From Glutamicibacter arilaitensis Re117 (GTDB lineage: Bacteria; Actinomycetota; Actinomycetes; Actinomycetales; Micrococcaceae), in contig NC_014550.1 of NCBI RefSeq assembly GCF_000197735.1, positions 2,294,001-2,358,000 of the forward strand: a stretch of DNA of 64,000 bases. The letters run 5' to 3'. A model generated the notes under the pieces. The model was not told the DNA's origin. It did not search any database and worked only from the letters and a program-made list of their open reading frames with translations. Positions 9,330-18,587 of this stretch are shown in pieces (position 1 is the stretch's first letter; every line of letters starts with the position of its first letter). A program made the translations under genes and the position numbers.

Positions 9330-10592
9330 TTATTGCTCGGCTAGGAAACGGCGCGCCTTGCGGCGCTCGATCAACATGAAAGTGATGCCCAGAAGTGCCA
9401 TGACGAACTGGAAGGACAACGCGATTCTGAAGGCCGGAAGATTGTAGAGTTCGCCAACTGATCCGCCGGCTTTGTACAGCATGTCCATAATGAAGCCGAC
9501 GACGTAGATGGTGACGAATGCGCCCATGAAACCGCCGGTGTTCACTAGACCGGTAGCTGTGCCCAAGACGTGCGGCGGGTTGAAGGTACGGGCGAAGTCG
9601 AAGCCAATCACCGAGGCCGGCCCGCCGGCGGCAATCGTGATCATCAGCAGCACCAGCACCCAGAGTGGCGCTTGGCCTGGCCAGCACAAGACAATCGCCC
9701 ACATCACCAAGATCGTTCCCACGATACCCAGCGCATAGTTGGAACGCTGTTTGGCACGGCTGGCGGTCAATGCTCCAAGGATTGGACCCAACAGCACGGA
9801 CACGAGCACGAACACAGCCATCAGGCCTGAGGCCAGCGCGCTTTCGATCCCCTGCCCTTCGACCAGGAAGGGGTAACCCCAGGTCATCATGAAGGTGTTG
9901 ATCATGAACGCGGTGGTGAAGTGGGTCCAGAACCCCAAGCGGGTACCCGGTTGCTTCCAAGCCCGCATAATTCGGGAGCCTGATTCCTGCTCCCCTTGAC
10001 TAATTCCCTCCCACGTCTTGCCGTTACGCACAAACGCGATCGTGGTGATGAACGTGGCAAAGGCGAACCCGGACATTACCGAGAATGCCGCGGACCAGCC
10101 AACACCCAGCAGGATCATGTGGAACGGAAAGAGGCTGATGAGCTGGCCGAGCTGGCCAAAGGTACCCGTGAGCTGGGTGAGCACGGGAATACGTGAACCG
10201 GAGAACCACAATGGCAAAAGCTTGAGCACCGAAACGAAAACCATGGCATCGCCCATGCCAACCATGACGCGCCCAACCAATCCCATGGGCACGTTGACCG
10301 AGATCGCTAGGAAGGCCTGGCCAGCTGCCATAAACAAGGCGCCAGTGATAATCAGGATGCGAGGACCGAATTTATCTAGCAGCAGACCCACGGGCACTTG
10401 GGCGCCGGCGTAAACCACCAGCTGCACCACGGAAAAACTGGCTAAGATCTGCGCGCTTGCGTTGAAACGCTCGGTAGCTTCGATGCCAGCGACGCCAAAA
10501 CTAGTGCGCTGCGATATCGCCGATATGTAAGCAAGAATTGCAAAGCTGAAGACCACCCACGACTTCGACGAATTCAGATGCGCCTGGCTCAC
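9330..10592 (-). CDS. Major facilitator superfamily transporter
   Basis: A 420-residue protein with about twelve hydrophobic segments, an MFS-type loop 2-3 motif (GLLLDKFGPRILI, corresponding to G-x-x-x-D-R-x-G-x-R/K) and an RRKARR cytosolic tail. The family exchanges small molecules across the membrane with ions; nothing in the sequence or neighbours fixes the substrate. Its ATG overlaps the stop of the PAC2 gene by 4 bases (ATGA), so the two are translationally coupled. Confidence 0.88.
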   Translation of the reverse strand: MSQAHLNSSKSWVVFSFAILAYISAISQRTSFGVAGIEATERFNASAQILASFSVVQLVVYAGAQVPVGLLLDKFGPRILIITGALFMAAGQAFLAISVNVPMGLVGRVMVGMGDAMVFVSVLKLLPLWFSGSRIPVLTQLTGTFGQLGQLISLFPFHMILLGVGWSAAFSVMSGFAFATFITTIAFVRNGKTWEGISQGEQESGSRIMRAWKQPGTRLGFWTHFTTAFMINTFMMTWGYPFLVEGQGIESALASGLMAVFVLVSVLLGPILGALTASRAKQRSNYALGIVGTILVMWAIVLCWPGQAPLWVLVLLMITIAAGGPASVIGFDFARTFNPPHVLGTATGLVNTGGFMGAFVTIYVVGFIMDMLYKAGGSVGELYNLPAFRIALSFQFVMALLGITFMLIERRKARRFLAEQ

Positions 10593-11551
10593 TGTTCGTG
10601 TTCACCCGATAACGGTTTGATATGACCGTTTTTCAGCCAATCTTCAGTGTTCGCAATAGCCGCCAAAAAATGTTCGGCACTGGCGCCCAATTCTTCAGCG
10701 CCTGCAACCTGTTCATCTTCATCGAGCAACAACGAGCGCGGCTCATGTTCCTTGACGTGGGCGTCAAATCGTTCTTCAAATCCGTCGACCATCTGGCGGA
10801 CATCGATATTGGATTCAAGCTGTTCAGCGAGCTGCTGGTCGACCAGTCGGGCCGCCTCGCGCAATTTATCCGTCGGCAAGGCCAGTTTCAGGGCCGCGCC
10901 GACGTGTTCCAAGGTTGCAACAGCAACTGCAGGGTATTCGGATTCAGCAAGGTAATGCGGGGTATGCATCGAATAGCCCACCACGTCGCGGCCGGCTTCA
11001 CCGAGCCTCAGTTCAAGCAAGGACGTCAATCCTGCCGGTGATTCAACCGTAGGGCTCCAGGTCGAGATGTTCTCGATCAGATCCTTGCGGTTTCCGTGGG
11101 CCGTTACGCCAACTGGACGGGTGTGCGGCACCGGCATCGGCAAAGATGCGGTTCCCACCACGAGGGAGACATTGAAGGCGTCGATGAAAGAAAGCAGCTC
11201 TGCGATGACCCGTTCCCATTTCAGATCCGGTTCAACGCCATTGAGGAACCAGAACTTGCGGTTCAGCTCATCGGTCATCAGGTAGATCTCCATACGTGGA
11301 ACCTGATAACCGGCGAAATGATCGCCTAAGAAAGAGATTCGCGGTCGCTGGGAGGTGTAGGCAATCAGCTCATCGGCATCAAAAACAGCGAAAAGCTCTG
11401 AATCCAGGCGACCGAAAAGTTCGTTGGAAACCTGAGAGTGGTTATGCCCTGCATCGCTGATGCTCTTGAGCGAAACGAACATGCCAAGACCTTGAAGGCG
11501 TGAGTCATCCAAGTCGTCTGCGACCAGTGTCATCAACGATCCCTTGGACAT
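10589..11551 (-). CDS. PAC2 family protein (proteasome-assembly-chaperone-like)
   Basis: About 320 residues with the PAC2 fold pattern: an N-terminal core containing FLGDHFAGYQVPRMEIYLM and VSLVVGTASLPMPVPHTRPV, and a C-terminal helical part with many acidic residues. I chose the ATG at 11551 (MSKGSLMTLVADDL), which follows GAGGAG closely; the frame is open to 11596. The family resembles eukaryotic proteasome assembly chaperones, but its bacterial role is not established. It is coupled to the downstream MFS gene. Confidence 0.85.
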   Translation of the reverse strand: MSKGSLMTLVADDLDDSRLQGLGMFVSLKSISDAGHNHSQVSNELFGRLDSELFAVFDADELIAYTSQRPRISFLGDHFAGYQVPRMEIYLMTDELNRKFWFLNGVEPDLKWERVIAELLSFIDAFNVSLVVGTASLPMPVPHTRPVGVTAHGNRKDLIENISTWSPTVESPAGLTSLLELRLGEAGRDVVGYSMHTPHYLAESEYPAVAVATLEHVGAALKLALPTDKLREAARLVDQQLAEQLESNIDVRQMVDGFEERFDAHVKEHEPRSLLLDEDEQVAGAEELGASAEHFLAAIANTEDWLKNGHIKPLSGEHEQ

Positions 11552-11807
11552 TTTCTCCTCATTCAGGGGCGGGAACCGGTAAACCGGAACCAACAACCAG
11601 TAACTAATTACTGCACTTCAAGTACAGACCAGTGGTCTATCATATCGCCACTTGGCTTTCGCTCGCTGTGAAGTGACACACGATGACGCAAAACCTCAGA
11701 TAACCTAGGGGGTAGGAGGCGCGCAGCCCGCCCGGATGATCTGTTCCGGAAAACCATTGGGGCTGCCGCGACCTTAGACCCTACAAAGGCATAGAAGGAA
11801 TGATTTT

Positions 11808-13322
11808 GTGATCAACTCCAGTGATCTCACTTTGAGCGCCATTGGCACCGATATCAAGCGCAAGAGCGCGGACGCCCTCATCCTGGGCGTTCTGAAGAAC
11901 GGCGAGAGCCTGTCCATCGCGGCATCCCCTTTCACCGCCGAAACCACCACGTCCCTGGAGCAGTCGCTGTCTGCTCTCGGGGTGGCCGGCAAAGCTGACG
12001 AAGTGACCGTGCTGCCAGGAGTGGACGGCGCCAAGGCCAAGGTCCTGCACTTCATCGGCCTGGGCGTCAAGGAGCTGGCAGAGCTCAGCGAAGAGCAGCT
12101 GCGCCGCGCCGCCGGTTCGGCTGCCCGCCAGCTGAGCAACGCCAAGAGCGCCATTTTCGCCTTGCCTGCCGACACCGTAGAGCGTGTGGCAGCTATTGCT
12201 GAAGGCATCGCGCTGGGCAGCTACCGCTATGAGAATCACCGCTCGAAGAAGAGCGAGAAGCCAGTTCTGGCCGAAGCTCAGATCGTTACCGCGGTCGCAA
12301 CCTCCAAGGACCTGCCAGCAGTGCTCAAGCGCGCTGCAGTCCTGGGCCGTGCAGTTCGCGGAACCCGCGACCTGATCAATGCTCCTGCGAACGTGCTGTA
12401 CCCAGAATCCTTCGCCGCAGCTGTCAAGGACTACTCCAAGTCGCTTCCGCTGAAGGTCACCATCTTCGATGAGAAGCGTCTGGCCAAGGAAGGCTTCGGG
12501 GGCCTGATCGGTGTTGGCGGCGGTTCGGCACGCCAGCCTCGCATGGTCAAGGTCGAATATGCGCCGTCGAAGGCCGCCAAGCACATTGCCTTGATCGGCA
12601 AGGGCATCACCTTCGATACCGGCGGCACCTCGCTGAAGCCTGCCGCAGGCATGCACGCCATGAAGTCCGACATGTCTGGAGCTGCCGCGGTCTTCCAGAC
12701 CATCGCCGCTGTCTCCGAGCTTGGCCTGAACGTCAAGGTCACCGCATGGCTGTGCCTGGCCGAGAACATGCCAGGCGGTGCTTCGACCCGTCCGGGCGAT
12801 GTGCTCACCATGTTCGGCGGCAAGACCGTTGAAGTTCTGAACACCGATGCCGAGGGCCGTTTGGTCATGGCCGATGGCCTGGCCGCTGCCAGCCTGGAAA
12901 AGCCGGATGTCATGATCGACATTGCTACCCTGACTGGCGCACAGATGCTGGCCTTGGGCCTGCGCACCGCCGGTGTCATGGGTGACAAGCAGGTCACCAA
13001 TGATCTGGTTGCCGTATCGGATAAGGTCGGCGAACTGGCTTGGGCCATGCCGCTGCCTGAAGAGCTGCGTCCGTCCATCGAGTCGCAGGTTGCCGACTTG
13101 GCCAACATTGGCGAGCGCATGGGCGGCATGATGACCGCTGCCGTATTCCTTGAGGAGTTCGTCGGTGAAGTCGATGGCAAGAAGATCCCTTGGGCTCACA
13201 TTGACTTTGCCGGCCCGGCGTTCAATGAAGGCAGCGCTTGGGGCTACACCCCGAAGAATGGCACCGGCTCCCAGGTACGTACCCTGGTTGCCTACGCAGA
13301 GCATCTAGCTGCCGCCAAGTAG
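11808..13322 (+). CDS. pepA: Leucyl aminopeptidase (M17, cytosol aminopeptidase)
   Basis: A 504-residue hexameric dimetal aminopeptidase releasing N-terminal residues from peptides. The C-terminal catalytic domain carries the M17 signatures LIGKGITFDTGGTSLKP and NTDAEGRLVMADGL (metal ligands and catalytic Arg). The N-terminal third is the variable M17 domain. The start is a GTG with an AGAAGGA site upstream. A long reverse-strand frame over the whole gene is only its codon-bias shadow. Confidence 0.96.
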   Translation: MINSSDLTLSAIGTDIKRKSADALILGVLKNGESLSIAASPFTAETTTSLEQSLSALGVAGKADEVTVLPGVDGAKAKVLHFIGLGVKELAELSEEQLRRAAGSAARQLSNAKSAIFALPADTVERVAAIAEGIALGSYRYENHRSKKSEKPVLAEAQIVTAVATSKDLPAVLKRAAVLGRAVRGTRDLINAPANVLYPESFAAAVKDYSKSLPLKVTIFDEKRLAKEGFGGLIGVGGGSARQPRMVKVEYAPSKAAKHIALIGKGITFDTGGTSLKPAAGMHAMKSDMSGAAAVFQTIAAVSELGLNVKVTAWLCLAENMPGGASTRPGDVLTMFGGKTVEVLNTDAEGRLVMADGLAAASLEKPDVMIDIATLTGAQMLALGLRTAGVMGDKQVTNDLVAVSDKVGELAWAMPLPEELRPSIESQVADLANIGERMGGMMTAAVFLEEFVGEVDGKKIPWAHIDFAGPAFNEGSAWGYTPKNGTGSQVRTLVAYAEHLAAAK

Positions 13323-13332
13323 CAAAATAGTT

Positions 13333-13407
13333 GCAAAGGCGATTACCGCCTTTGTGTCGCCAAACTCATCCCGGCATCGGCTAATTCACCAGTTCGATGC
13401 CGGGATG
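13333..13407 (+). terminator. Tandem hairpins after pepA
   Basis: Two stems follow the pepA stop: CAAAGGCG with its complement around 13334-13354, and the 13-bp CATCCCGGCATCG with its complement at 13367-13379/13395-13407. Neither has a strong T tract, so termination is likely but not certain. I see nothing coding between here and lpdA. Confidence 0.5.
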
Positions 13408-13606
13408 CGGTTTAAAATAAGAGACATACCTGACTTTTACTGCCGCGAAGGTGACTGTAACCGGCAGACGGTACTAAGGTAAGTTTTGAAACATCACCGT
13501 GGATCAAAGGTGCGCGCCCGCTTGTGTCACGCTCCTCAAAGGTCCACACCCGATCCCCTGGTCGGCCTAAGCCGGCCTCACTAAGCGAATACGAGGGAGC
13601 GTTCAC

Positions 13607-14986
13607 GTGGCCGATTCGGCAGCAACGCAAGAATTTGATGTCCTCATCCTCGGCGGCGGATCCGCTGGATACTCGGCAGCCTTGCGCGCCATCCAGCTGG
13701 GCTACACCGTTGGATTGATCGAGAAGGAAAAGCTGGGCGGCACTTGCCTGCACACCGGCTGCATCCCAACCAAGGCTTACCTGCACGCAGCAGAGCTGGC
13801 CGAGAACGCTCGCGAGGGTGCCAAGTACGGCATCAACTCCTCGCTGGAGTCGATCGACCTGGCTGGCGTTCGCAAGTACAAGGAAGGCATCGTTGCTGGA
13901 AAGTACAAGGGCCTGCAGGGCTTGCTGAAGATGAAGAAGGTCAACGTTATCACCGGTAACGGCCGACTGGTTTCCCAGGACTCCATCGATGTCGATGGCA
14001 CCGTCTACAAGGGCAAGTACATCATCTTGGCTACCGGCTCCACTTCCAAGACCATGGGTCTGGAAATCGGCGGCCGCGTATTGACCAGCACCGAAGCACT
14101 GAACATGGAAGACCTGCCTAAGAGCGCTATCGTTCTTGGCGGCGGCGTGATTGGTGTCGAATTCGCTTCCGTATGGAAGTCCTTCGGCGTCGACGTCACC
14201 ATCGTTGAGGGCCTGCCTTCGCTGGTTCCAAACGAAGATCCAGCCATCATCAAGAACCTGGAGCGTGCTTTCAAGAAGCGCGGCATCAAGTTCAACACCG
14301 GTGTCTTCTTCGAAAAGGTCGAGCAGGATGCCAACGGCGCCAAGGTCTCGCTGGCTGATGGCAAGGTTCTGGAAGCAGAGATCGTCTTGGTTGCAGTAGG
14401 CCGCGGTCCGGTCACCGAGGGTCTTGGCTTCGAGGAGCAGGGCATCACCATCGATCGCGGCTTCGTTATCACCAACGAGCGTCTGCACACCGGCGTTGGC
14501 AACATCTACGCAATTGGCGACATCGTCCCAGGCGTACAGCTTGCACACCGCGGTTACCAGCACGGTCGCTTCGTAGCTGAGGAAATCCACGGTCTGAAGC
14601 CAACCATCGTTGAGGACATCAACATCCCGAAGGTGACCTTCTGCGAGCCAGAGATCGCTTCGGTGGGCTACTCCGAGCCAAAGGCCAAGGAGAAGTTCGG
14701 TGCTGACCAGATCGAAACCACCGAGTACAACTTGGCTGGTAACGGCAAGTCCTCGATCCTGGGCACCAGCGGCATCATCAAGATGGTTCGCGTCAAGAAC
14801 GGCCCAATCGTTGGCGTTCACGGCATCGGCGGCCGCATTGGTGAGCAGATCGGTGAAGCACAGCTGATCGTTAACTGGGAAGCATACCCAGAGGACGTAT
14901 CGCAGCTGATCCACGCACACCCAACCCAGAACGAATCGATCGGCGAGGCCGCGATGGCTCTGGCCGGCGCACCGTTGCACGGTTAA
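13607..14986 (+). CDS. lpdA: Dihydrolipoyl dehydrogenase (E3)
   Basis: The FAD-dependent E3 that reoxidises dihydrolipoyl groups on E2 components with NAD+. The 459 residues include an N-terminal FAD dinucleotide fold (LILGGGSAGYSAA), the redox-active disulfide in GGTCLHTGCIPTKAYL (Cys47/Cys52), an NAD fold (AIVLGGGVIGVEFASVWKSF) and the C-terminal dimer domain with HAHPTQNESIGEA (His-Glu dyad). It starts at GTG 13607. The E2 gene follows 118 bases later, so it serves the 2-oxoacid dehydrogenase complexes. Confidence 0.96.
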   Translation: MADSAATQEFDVLILGGGSAGYSAALRAIQLGYTVGLIEKEKLGGTCLHTGCIPTKAYLHAAELAENAREGAKYGINSSLESIDLAGVRKYKEGIVAGKYKGLQGLLKMKKVNVITGNGRLVSQDSIDVDGTVYKGKYIILATGSTSKTMGLEIGGRVLTSTEALNMEDLPKSAIVLGGGVIGVEFASVWKSFGVDVTIVEGLPSLVPNEDPAIIKNLERAFKKRGIKFNTGVFFEKVEQDANGAKVSLADGKVLEAEIVLVAVGRGPVTEGLGFEEQGITIDRGFVITNERLHTGVGNIYAIGDIVPGVQLAHRGYQHGRFVAEEIHGLKPTIVEDINIPKVTFCEPEIASVGYSEPKAKEKFGADQIETTEYNLAGNGKSSILGTSGIIKMVRVKNGPIVGVHGIGGRIGEQIGEAQLIVNWEAYPEDVSQLIHAHPTQNESIGEAAMALAGAPLHG

Positions 14987-14999
14987 TCATGTTTTAGTA

Positions 15000-15038
15000 C
15001 ATCCAGGCAGCGCGTTCTGACTACGCGCTGCCTGGATG
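15000..15038 (+). terminator. Hairpin after lpdA
   Basis: A perfect 15-bp stem (CATCCAGGCAGCGCG with its complement, 9-base loop) lies 13 bases after the lpdA stop. A T tract is missing, so it may attenuate or stabilise rather than fully terminate before the E2 gene. Confidence 0.55.
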
Positions 15039-15104
15039 CACTAGGCTCGGAGGCAACGCCTCCCACCATTTTTCAAGCTTTATAAAACAAGGAGATACGG
15101 GACG

Positions 15105-16745
15105 ATGTCTGAAACCGTAAACCTACCCGCACTGGGTGAAAGCGTTACCGAAGGTACGGTAACCCGCTGGCTGAAGCAGGTCGGCGACCGTGTAGAGGTA
15201 GACGAGCCGTTGGTGGAAGTATCCACTGACAAGGTAGACACTGAAGTTCCTTCGCCGGTTGCTGGCATCATTGAGGAAATCTTCGTAGCAGAAGACGAGG
15301 ACGCAGAAGTTGGCGCCCCTCTGGTTCGCATTGGCGACGGTTCCGGCTCCGGCGAGTCCGCACCAGCTGCTGAAGAAGCACCGGCTGCTGAAGAGGCACC
15401 TGCTGCTCCGGCTGCTGAGGAAGCTCCTGCTGCTCCAGCTGCTGAAGAAGCTCCTGCTGCCGCACCGGCTGACGGCGCTGCATCGGGCACCGAAGTTACC
15501 CTTCCAGCTCTGGGCGAGTCGGTTACCGAAGGTACCGTCACCCGTTGGTTGAAGGAAGTTGGCGAAGAAGTTTCCGTCGACGAGCCACTGCTTGAGGTTT
15601 CGACCGACAAGGTTGACACCGAAGTTCCTTCCCCAGTTGCTGGTACCTTGCTGGAAATCCGCGTTCCAGAAGACGAGACCGCTGAAGTTGGCGCCGTTCT
15701 TGCTGTAATCGGTTCCGCTAACGCAGCGCCAGCCAAGGAAGAAGCACCAGCTGCTGCTCCAGCTCCAGCTAAGGCAGAAGCTCCTGCCGCTCCAGCCGCT
15801 CCAGCCTCTGAAGCGAACAACGAGTCCGGCTACGTCACCCCACTGGTACGCCGCTTGGCTAACCAGAACAACATCGATATCGCTTCGGTGAAGGGTACCG
15901 GCGTTGGCGGTCGCATCCGCAAGCAGGATGTTCTGGACGCTGTAGCTGCTCAGGAAACTTCTGCGCCGACTGCTGCTCCTGCTGCTGCCAAGCCAGCTGC
16001 TCCTTCCGTTGAGGTTTCCTCGCTGCGCGGCACCGAGGAAAAGGCTCCACGTATCCGCCAGGTTATCGCTCGCCGCATGCGCGAGTCGCTGGACGTTTCG
16101 ACTCAGCTGACCCAGGTCCACGAGATCGATATGACCCGTATCGTGAAGCTGCGCGCTTCGGCCAAGGCCAACTTCAAGGCCACCAACGGTGTGAACCTGA
16201 CATACCTGCCATTCATCGCCAAGGCTGTTGCCGAAGGCCTGAAGGCACACCCTAAGTTGAACGCTGAGTACAACGAAGAGACCCAGAAGATCACTTACCA
16301 CAATGCCGAGCACCTGGCATTTGCAGTCGATACCGACAAGGGCCTGCTGGTTCCTGTTGTATCGAACGCTGGCGATCTGAACCTGGCTGGCATGGCTTCG
16401 CGCATTGCTGACGTGGCAAACCGCACCCGTACCAACAAAATTGGTCCAGACGAGCTGTCCGGTGGCACCTTCTCGATCACCAACATCGGTTCGGTTGGCG
16501 CACTGTTCGATACCCCGATCATCAACCAGCCACAGGTCGCAATTCTGGGCACCGGTGCGATCGTGAAGCGTCCAATGGTCGTTACCGATGCAGAGGGCAA
16601 TGATTCGATTGCCATCCGCCACATGATGTACCTGTGCCTGACCTACGATCACCGTCTGGTTGATGGCGCCGATGCAGGTCGCTTCCTGCAGACCGTCAAG
16701 GCTCGCCTTGAGGGTGGCGCTTTCGAAGGCGAACTGGGACTGTAA
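15105..16745 (+). CDS. sucB: Dihydrolipoamide acyltransferase E2 (DlaT/SucB type)
   Basis: The 546-residue E2 core of a 2-oxoacid dehydrogenase complex. Two lipoyl domains each carry the [11 protein letters not shown] site, with lipoyl lysines at about K43 and K169. They are joined by Ala/Pro/Glu-rich linkers, followed by a peripheral-subunit-binding domain ([16 protein letters not shown], about 245-280) and a catalytic domain ending in [16 protein letters not shown] (His516, Asp520). Annotations often say succinyltransferase, but the M. tuberculosis orthologue in this context (DlaT) is the pyruvate dehydrogenase E2, so substrate specificity is open. It clusters with lpdA, lipB and lipA. Confidence 0.94.
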   Translation: MSETVNLPALGESVTEGTVTRWLKQVGDRVEVDEPLVEVSTDKVDTEVPSPVAGIIEEIFVAEDEDAEVGAPLVRIGDGSGSGESAPAAEEAPAAEEAPAAPAAEEAPAAPAAEEAPAAAPADGAASGTEVTLPALGESVTEGTVTRWLKEVGEEVSVDEPLLEVSTDKVDTEVPSPVAGTLLEIRVPEDETAEVGAVLAVIGSANAAPAKEEAPAAAPAPAKAEAPAAPAAPASEANNESGYVTPLVRRLANQNNIDIASVKGTGVGGRIRKQDVLDAVAAQETSAPTAAPAAAKPAAPSVEVSSLRGTEEKAPRIRQVIARRMRESLDVSTQLTQVHEIDMTRIVKLRASAKANFKATNGVNLTYLPFIAKAVAEGLKAHPKLNAEYNEETQKITYHNAEHLAFAVDTDKGLLVPVVSNAGDLNLAGMASRIADVANRTRTNKIGPDELSGGTFSITNIGSVGALFDTPIINQPQVAILGTGAIVKRPMVVTDAEGNDSIAIRHMMYLCLTYDHRLVDGADAGRFLQTVKARLEGGAFEGELGL

Positions 16746-16779
16746 AGAACCAGCTTTTGCTTTCGTAGCTTAGGTAGAT

Positions 16780-16820
16780 AATCGCCCCTGTCGTTGATTC
16801 GACAGGGGCGATTCTGCGTT
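16780..16820 (+). terminator. Terminator after the E2 gene
   Basis: A perfect 14-bp stem (AATCGCCCCTGTCG with its complement, 6-base loop) is followed shortly by CTGCGTTTTCT. Confidence 0.75.
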
Positions 16821-16856
16821 TTCTACGATCAGTCGAAAATAGATTAGGCTAGTTCC

Positions 16857-17207
16857 ATGACTATTCTTCTTTCAGTACTGATTTTCGTGCATATCTTGGG
16901 TGCAGCCGCTATTTTCGGTGGCTGGCTAGCTAATTTCAAGACTCCAACTGTCTCGGTATGGCAGTGGTACGGAGCTATCGTTCAGCTGGTAACGGGTCTG
17001 GCCATGGTCGGCATTATCGAAGCTGGCGACGGTTCGCCAAACCACATGAAGATCGGCATCAAGACCGTCATTGCAATCGTCATCTTGGTCGCTGCCTTCC
17101 TTGGCCGTAAGAAGTTGAAGAACGGCGAGGAAGTTCCTACCGGCATCGCCCACGCAGTAGGCGGCTTGGCGCTGATCAACATCGCGATCGCCGTACTCTG
17201 GAGCTAA
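16857..17207 (+). CDS. Small four-helix membrane protein of unknown function
   Basis: A 116-residue protein with four hydrophobic segments (about residues 2-22, 36-56, 66-84 and 98-115) separated by short loops, one holding RKKLKNGEEVP. The ATG is preceded only by a weak ribosome site. I recognise no functional motif. It lies alone between terminators, on the plus strand after the E2 gene. Confidence 0.8.
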   Translation: MTILLSVLIFVHILGAAAIFGGWLANFKTPTVSVWQWYGAIVQLVTGLAMVGIIEAGDGSPNHMKIGIKTVIAIVILVAAFLGRKKLKNGEEVPTGIAHAVGGLALINIAIAVLWS

Positions 17208-17223
17208 TTCCTAGAACTTCATC

Positions 17224-17275
17224 GGCGGGAGTGGTATTCAAAGGCTTTGAGCAAGCTTTGATTACCACTCCCGCC
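17224..17275. terminator. Bidirectional terminator before the kinase remnant
   Basis: A long stem of 13 plus 6 bp (GGCGGGAGTGGTA and TCAAAG paired with their complements across one mismatch) lies between convergent genes. Confidence 0.75.
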
Positions 17276-17284
17276 GCTTGGCAT

Positions 17285-18587
17285 TTAACGACGCAATACC
17301 TTCCCGATCTTCCATTGCTCCTGAACTAGTACCAGTTCCACTTCGATACGCTGTGGTGGCGCGGCCTGGACCGTATGGATAGTTTCCCCGTGAGCATCTA
17401 CATAGCGGTATTCGCTCTGGGTTGAGGTCGCGGAAAGGATGACCGAATCCCCTTGCCCACGCGCGGTGATTGAGACATCTTCAAGCTTCGTGCGCAAGTG
17501 ATCAATTCCGAGTCCCATCTTCTGCAACTGTGCAATGGTTTCCAGATCCCGTTGCAGCTGCTCAGCACCTTCGGCATACAGCCCTTTGAGCTTCTCCCCT
17601 GCAAGCTTGCCCATCGCGTCATCGCGTTCACCAGTGAGCGCCAAGAATGCTGAGATCACTGTGTCTTGATTCAGCGCACAGGCCGGCATTTGGGCACCAT
17701 CTTCGATTCTGCAGCTCGGTGCCGCGGGTGCCGGCGCTGGCGTGGCACTGGTTTCAGTGGCTAGTGCCGCCCGAAAATGGTTGACTCCTAGAAAGCTGCC
17801 AAGAATAACTGCAAGCCCCAGGACACCGGTCCCTGCTAATTTCACGGCCCCGGGAGTTCTTCGCAGGCGGTGTATTTGCCAAGCTTCGTGGCTCACCGCA
17901 GAACCTTTACTGGCGGCTGGATCCTTTCGGTGCTTGAGGCGATTGCGTGCAGCGTGCTGCTCGTTAGCCGGGTGAATTGTTTCCATCAGATGTGTGGCTT
18001 CGGCGGCTATATGACCTTCCCATCGAATTGGTTCTGCTGGGCAGCTGGCGAACAGGGTGCGTGCAAACTGGTCCGCGGTGGGCCTTGCTTGTGGATCCGG
18101 ATTCAATGAGTCAATCAGCAATTCGTGGATAATCGTTGGAAGTCCAGGGAACATCACGCTAGCTGGCGGACGCATCAGTTCTTCTTCAGGAACGCGCCCA
18201 GAAAGCAGAAACCACAGGCAGGCACCCAAGGAAAATACGTCCTGCTCGCCGGTTTGCCCCTCGCGTGTTCCGGCCTGCATTTCAGGGGCCATGAACCCCG
18301 GCGTGCCAGAACCACTCAGTACCTGCTGATCCGAAGCCGATTCCTGGAAATCGATAATTTTCGGCATTCCCTTGGCCGTGAGCAGGATATTGGCTGGCGA
18401 CAGATCCCCGTGGCGTTGGCCTTGCGCATGCATCACCGACAGGGTTTGGGCGATGGGCGCCAGAGCGGTCACGCACTCCCCCAGGGCAAAAGCGCTACGG
18501 TTGGCTACCAACTCGGCCAAGCTGCCTCCGGGGCAATATTCCATAATCAGCCCTTCGCCCAATTGCGTCATTAAAGTCCCGTAAAAA
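17285..18587 (-). pseudogene. Serine/threonine protein kinase, 3' part, cut off by ISL3 insertion
   Basis: This holds most of a membrane kinase gene: from the hinge (LIMEYCPGGSLAELV) through the catalytic loop HGDLSPANILL, IIDFQES in place of DFG, and GFMAPEMQAG in place of APE. A juxtamembrane basic stretch, one transmembrane helix (AGTGVLGLAVILGSFLGVNH) and an extracytoplasmic tail follow. The nucleotide-binding lobe is missing and lies beyond the IS at 20037-20253. Even before disruption the catalytic motifs were atypical (HGD for HRD, DFQ for DFG), so it may have been a weak kinase or pseudokinase. A start codon inside the IS end could give a truncated product. Confidence 0.9.

Noticed and set aside
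11626..11638. Palindrome AGACCAGTGGTCT upstream of the PAC2 gene
   Set aside because: It is short, single and without a nearby regulator gene; too weak to call an operator.
11781..14980. Two ~500-codon open frames on the minus strand opposite pepA and lpdA
   Set aside because: They mirror well-known enzymes on the plus strand, have unconvincing low-complexity translations and no ribosome sites; they are codon-bias shadows.
15123..16652. A ~509-codon frame opposite the E2 gene
   Set aside because: It is the antisense of the lipoyl domains and Ala/Pro linkers and resembles no protein.
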